From JACDDK01 sp038198445 (GTDB lineage Bacteria; Actinomycetota; Rubrobacteria; Rubrobacterales; Rubrobacteraceae), in the NCBI GenBank assembly GCA_038198445.1, contig JBBPZZ010000188.1:1-15215 (forward strand): a stretch of 15,215 nt of DNA. Reading direction: 5' to 3'. Positions within the stretch are counted from its first letter, which is position 1, and the number at the start of each line of letters is the position of its first letter. The notes under the pieces were generated by a model. That model worked only from the letters and a program-made list of their open reading frames with translations, made no database searches and was not told the origin of the DNA. Positions 12,967 to 15,215 of the stretch are shown in pieces. The position numbers were made by a program, and so were the translations under genes.

Positions 12967-14022
12967 TTGAAGTTCAGGTCGGAGCTCGATCCATTGAGGC
13001 CCTATGTCCCCCCGAAGTCCTGGAGGATGTCGGCCGAGGGTACGGACGAAAACCGCTACGCGAAGCTGACCTCGAACGAGCTCGCCTTCGGCCCGCTCCC
13101 GGAGGCGGAGGCGGCCCTATCGGAGATGCTCCCCCGCGCCAACCGCTACCCGGACAGTCACGTCTCGCGGCTCCGGCAGGTCATAGCGGATGCGAACGCC
13201 GGCGCGGAGCCCGGCAACGTCCTCGTCGGCAACGGGTCGAGCGAAGTCCTGATGAACACGCTCCAGTTGCTGCCGGGAGGCGGCGAAGTCGTCTTCCCCT
13301 GGCCGTCGTTCAGCCTCTACCCGGTGCTCTGCGCCGTCCTGGGCATGACGGCCCGGCAGATACCCATGGCGGATCGGGAGGAGATCCCCGCCGAGGCGCT
13401 CCTCTCGGCTGTAAACGACCGGACGCGCGCCGTGATCCTCTGCAACCCCAACAACCCCAGCGGCACGTACCTGACCCTGGAGGAAGTCCGGGACTTCGCC
13501 GACGCCATACCGGAGAACGTGCTCCTGATCCTGGACGAAGCCTACGTGGAGTTCATAGAAGACCCGTCTTATGAAAACTCTCACACCCTGGCCCTCGAAA
13601 GGGAGAACGTAGTCGTGGCCCGCACCTTCTCGAAGGCGCACGGGCTGGCGGGTCTGAGGATAGGTTACGGAATCGCGGCGGAGAGGATCGCCGACTACGC
13701 CGAGCGGGTCCGGTTCCCGGTCTCCGTGAACCTGGCCGCCCAGGTCGCGGCCACGGCCTCGATGCTCGCGCGGGACAAGGTCAAGGCGCGGGCGGAGTTC
13801 GTGATCCAGGAGCGGAAGCGGCTGCAGGAGGCGTTCCGGGATGCGGACCTGGACTTCATCCCTTCGCAGGGCAACTTCGTGATGGTCCGGTTCGAGGCGG
13901 ACGCTTTCGAGAGATCCGGGGTTCTGGTGCGGGAGGGCGCGGCGCTGGGGTATCCGGGATGGAGCCGGGTGACCGTCGGCAACTCGGAGGAGAACGACCG
14001 GGTCATCGGGGCGCTCGTCTAG
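12967..14022 (+). CDS. hisC: Histidinol-phosphate / aromatic aminotransferase (HisC family)
   Basis: This is a class I/II PLP-dependent aminotransferase of 351 residues, normal for HisC. Signatures are VGNGSSEVL (PLP phosphate region), CNPNNPSGT, DEAYVEF (pyridine-N Asp D191 and Tyr) and TFSKAHGLAGLRIGYG, with the Schiff-base lysine K223 (numbering from the TTG start). HisC makes histidinol phosphate in histidine synthesis, but members next to tyrA often transaminate prephenate or aromatic 2-oxo acids. The neighbouring tyrA, 3 nt downstream, favours an aromatic role here, and the sequence does not decide between them. The start is TTG at 12967 with AAGGAG 7 nt upstream. It is divergent from the cupin gene. 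Confidence 0.92.
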   Translation: MKFRSELDPLRPYVPPKSWRMSAEGTDENRYAKLTSNELAFGPLPEAEAALSEMLPRANRYPDSHVSRLRQVIADANAGAEPGNVLVGNGSSEVLMNTLQLLPGGGEVVFPWPSFSLYPVLCAVLGMTARQIPMADREEIPAEALLSAVNDRTRAVILCNPNNPSGTYLTLEEVRDFADAIPENVLLILDEAYVEFIEDPSYENSHTLALERENVVVARTFSKAHGLAGLRIGYGIAAERIADYAERVRFPVSVNLAAQVAATASMLARDKVKARAEFVIQERKRLQEAFRDADLDFIPSQGNFVMVRFEADAFERSGVLVREGAALGYPGWSRVTVGNSEENDRVIGALV

Positions 14023-14025
14023 CAG

Positions 14026-15069
14026 ATGACTCGTTCACTGGGCATAATCGGGGTTGGCCTCATCGGCGGCTCCGTCGGCCTCGCCGCCCGCCAGACCGGT
14101 TGGGAAGTCGTCGGCGTGGACGAGCCGGAGGTGCTGGAGGAGGCCGTCGAGCTTGGAGCGATAGACCGCGCCTCCACCTTGAAGGAGGTGCGCGGCGCGG
14201 ACCTCCTCGTACTCGCCGCCCCCATCTCCAGGGTGTCGGACCTGATCCCTGCCCTCACCCCGACGGACGCCCTCACGACCGACGTGGCGAGCGCCAAGAA
14301 CGCCGTCGTACGCGCCGCCGAGGCTCAAGACCTGCGCTTCGTCGGCGGACATCCGATGGCCGGCAGCCAGCTCGCGGGCGTAACGAACGCGCGCGCCGAG
14401 CTATTCAAGGGCGCCCGCTACTTCCTCACCCCGACCGAGAATACCGCCCCGGACGACTACCGCGAGGTCGCCCAGTTCGTGCGGGAGCTTGGCGCCACCC
14501 CGACGGCCGTAGACCCGGAGAAGCACGACCTCCTGATGGCCGCCCTCTCGCACCTCCCGCACCTCATGGCGGCGGCGCTCCTCAAGGTGGCCTCGGACAT
14601 CTCCCCCGAGGCGCTCTCTTTCGCCGGTCCTTCGTTCCGGGACCTCACCCGCGTCGGCGCGTCGAACCCGGAACTGTGGTCGGACATTATGGCGGAGAAC
14701 GCGCCCGCTCTGGGTGAAGCGCTCGGGGCGTTCGCCGGGGCGATGGCGCAGCTTGGCAGTGAGATCAAAGACCGCGAAGTGATGGAGGGCCGTTTCCGAC
14801 ACGCGCGTGAGGCCTACGACGCCCTCGGCGGCATCCTGGTCGAGAAGAGTGGCGAGAACGTGGACGTGGCGATCCCGGTAGAGAACCGCCCCGGCGTCTT
14901 CGCCGAGGTCACGACCCTCATGGGATCGAACAGCATAAACATCCTCGACCTCTACGTACGCCACTCAAACACGGAGAGGGCGGCGCTCGTCCTGACGTTG
15001 GACGCGAAAGACGCAGACAAGGCCCGTGAACTGCTGCACGAAGCGGGTTTCGGGGCAGAGCAAGTATAG
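14026..15069 (+). CDS. tyrA: Prephenate dehydrogenase with C-terminal ACT domain
   Basis: This enzyme oxidatively decarboxylates prephenate (or arogenate) to the tyrosine precursor in the cytoplasm. It has 347 residues. The N-terminal Rossmann domain has GVGLIGGS (9-16) and ends its second strand with D32, which points to NAD rather than NADP. Catalytic-domain signatures are TDVASAK (85-91) and GGHPMAGSQLAG (107-118), with H109. A helical dimerisation domain follows. An ACT domain occupies about 278-347 (AIPVENRPGVFAEVTTLMG...), the usual site of feedback inhibition by tyrosine or another amino acid. The ATG follows the hisC stop by 3 nt without a clear ribosome site, so translation is coupled. 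Composition changes sharply right after its stop. Confidence 0.95.
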   Translation: MTRSLGIIGVGLIGGSVGLAARQTGWEVVGVDEPEVLEEAVELGAIDRASTLKEVRGADLLVLAAPISRVSDLIPALTPTDALTTDVASAKNAVVRAAEAQDLRFVGGHPMAGSQLAGVTNARAELFKGARYFLTPTENTAPDDYREVAQFVRELGATPTAVDPEKHDLLMAALSHLPHLMAAALLKVASDISPEALSFAGPSFRDLTRVGASNPELWSDIMAENAPALGEALGAFAGAMAQLGSEIKDREVMEGRFRHAREAYDALGGILVEKSGENVDVAIPVENRPGVFAEVTTLMGSNSINILDLYVRHSNTERAALVLTLDAKDADKARELLHEAGFGAEQV

Positions 15070-15107
15070 AATATTAAGAACTGGCTCAATCTCAAAGGAT
15101 CAAGCAC

Positions 15108-15215
15108 TTGAGTTACGGCAAATACACTATTCTTTACGAAAAAGACGATGTGTACTACAAGCTTTGCAAAGTATTCTTTGGTGCAGACGGTTCATACTAT
15201 GTCACTTCTCCCTAC
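15108..15215 (+). CDS. Unknown protein, N-terminal 36 codons (runs off right edge)
   Basis: An open frame begins at TTG 15108 with AAAGGA 8 nt upstream and stays open to the end of the window. It reads SYGKYTILYEKDDVYYKLCK after the first residue, then VFFGADGSYYVTSPY. The alternating aromatic and polar residues suggest beta strands. The stretch 15070-15215 has about 39% GC by eye, far below tyrA and the other genes here, so the gene is probably foreign or part of an accessory insertion. I do not recognise a family. The frame has no ATG; CTG at 15081 is the only upstream alternative before a stop at 15075-15077. Confidence 0.55.
   Translation, partial: MSYGKYTILYEKDDVYYKLCKVFFGADGSYYVTSPY

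Noticed and set aside
13959..14717. Arg-rich plus-strand frame overlapping hisC and tyrA
   Set aside because: It is an out-of-phase reading of two well-defined enzymes; the Arg/Gly/Pro composition is typical of shadow frames in GC-rich DNA.
15107..15113. CTTGAGT, a half-site of the HspR-binding HAIR element
   Set aside because: The matching ACTCAAG half is absent at the required spacing, and the site overlaps the start of the low-GC frame.
1..15215. tRNA, rRNA, CRISPR array, riboswitch
   Set aside because: No cloverleaf, rRNA-like stretch, regularly spaced repeat or known riboswitch core was seen in the gaps, which are all short.

Overview
This is a GC-rich bacterial chromosomal segment. 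I think it comes from an actinobacterium, perhaps a Rubrobacter-like lineage. The reasons are dense GC-biased coding, frequent GTG and TTG starts, several genes whose -10 box sits against the start codon (leaderless-type transcripts), and PknB-like transmembrane kinases. The genus is an inference and not a certainty.

Layout, left to right. Positions 1-246 hold what looks like the end of an insertion sequence (the first codons of a transposase-like protein reading off the left edge) plus a short orphan frame. Positions 247-4995 are a minus-strand housekeeping run. In transcription order it has a formate/nitrite-type channel, a PAP2 phosphatase, a two-TM protein of unknown function, a DUF3891 protein, an M42 aminopeptidase and an EamA exporter. 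A small unknown plus-strand gene (5129-5395) converges on rpiA, and their stop codons interlock. Upstream of rpiA lie a strong terminator-like hairpin and a cold-shock gene with a recognisable promoter and a long leader.

Positions 6587-12167 are the most distinctive part, all on the minus strand. In transcription order they are chorismate mutase (aroQ), DAHP synthase (aroF), a receptor-like Ser/Thr kinase, a second paralogous receptor-like Ser/Thr kinase with its own leaderless-type promoter, and a membrane-anchored HtrA protease. The kinases share a 161-bp nearly identical block covering the substrate-facing half of the kinase domain. They have no PASTA repeats. Each instead ends in what looks like an extracytoplasmic NTF2-like domain. 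A cupin gene (12231-12725) lies upstream of aroQ. Divergent from it are hisC (aminotransferase) and tyrA (prephenate dehydrogenase) on the plus strand.

The aromatic genes form a partial pathway: DAHP synthase makes the first committed intermediate, chorismate mutase makes prephenate, and TyrA with a HisC-type aminotransferase carries it to tyrosine. A kinase inside the aroQ-aroF transcription unit and a kinase-HtrA pair next to it suggest either a regulatory link between envelope signals and aromatic flux, or simple co-transcription. Immediately after tyrA the composition drops to about 39% GC (counted by eye over 15070-15215), and an unrecognised gene starts and runs off the right edge.
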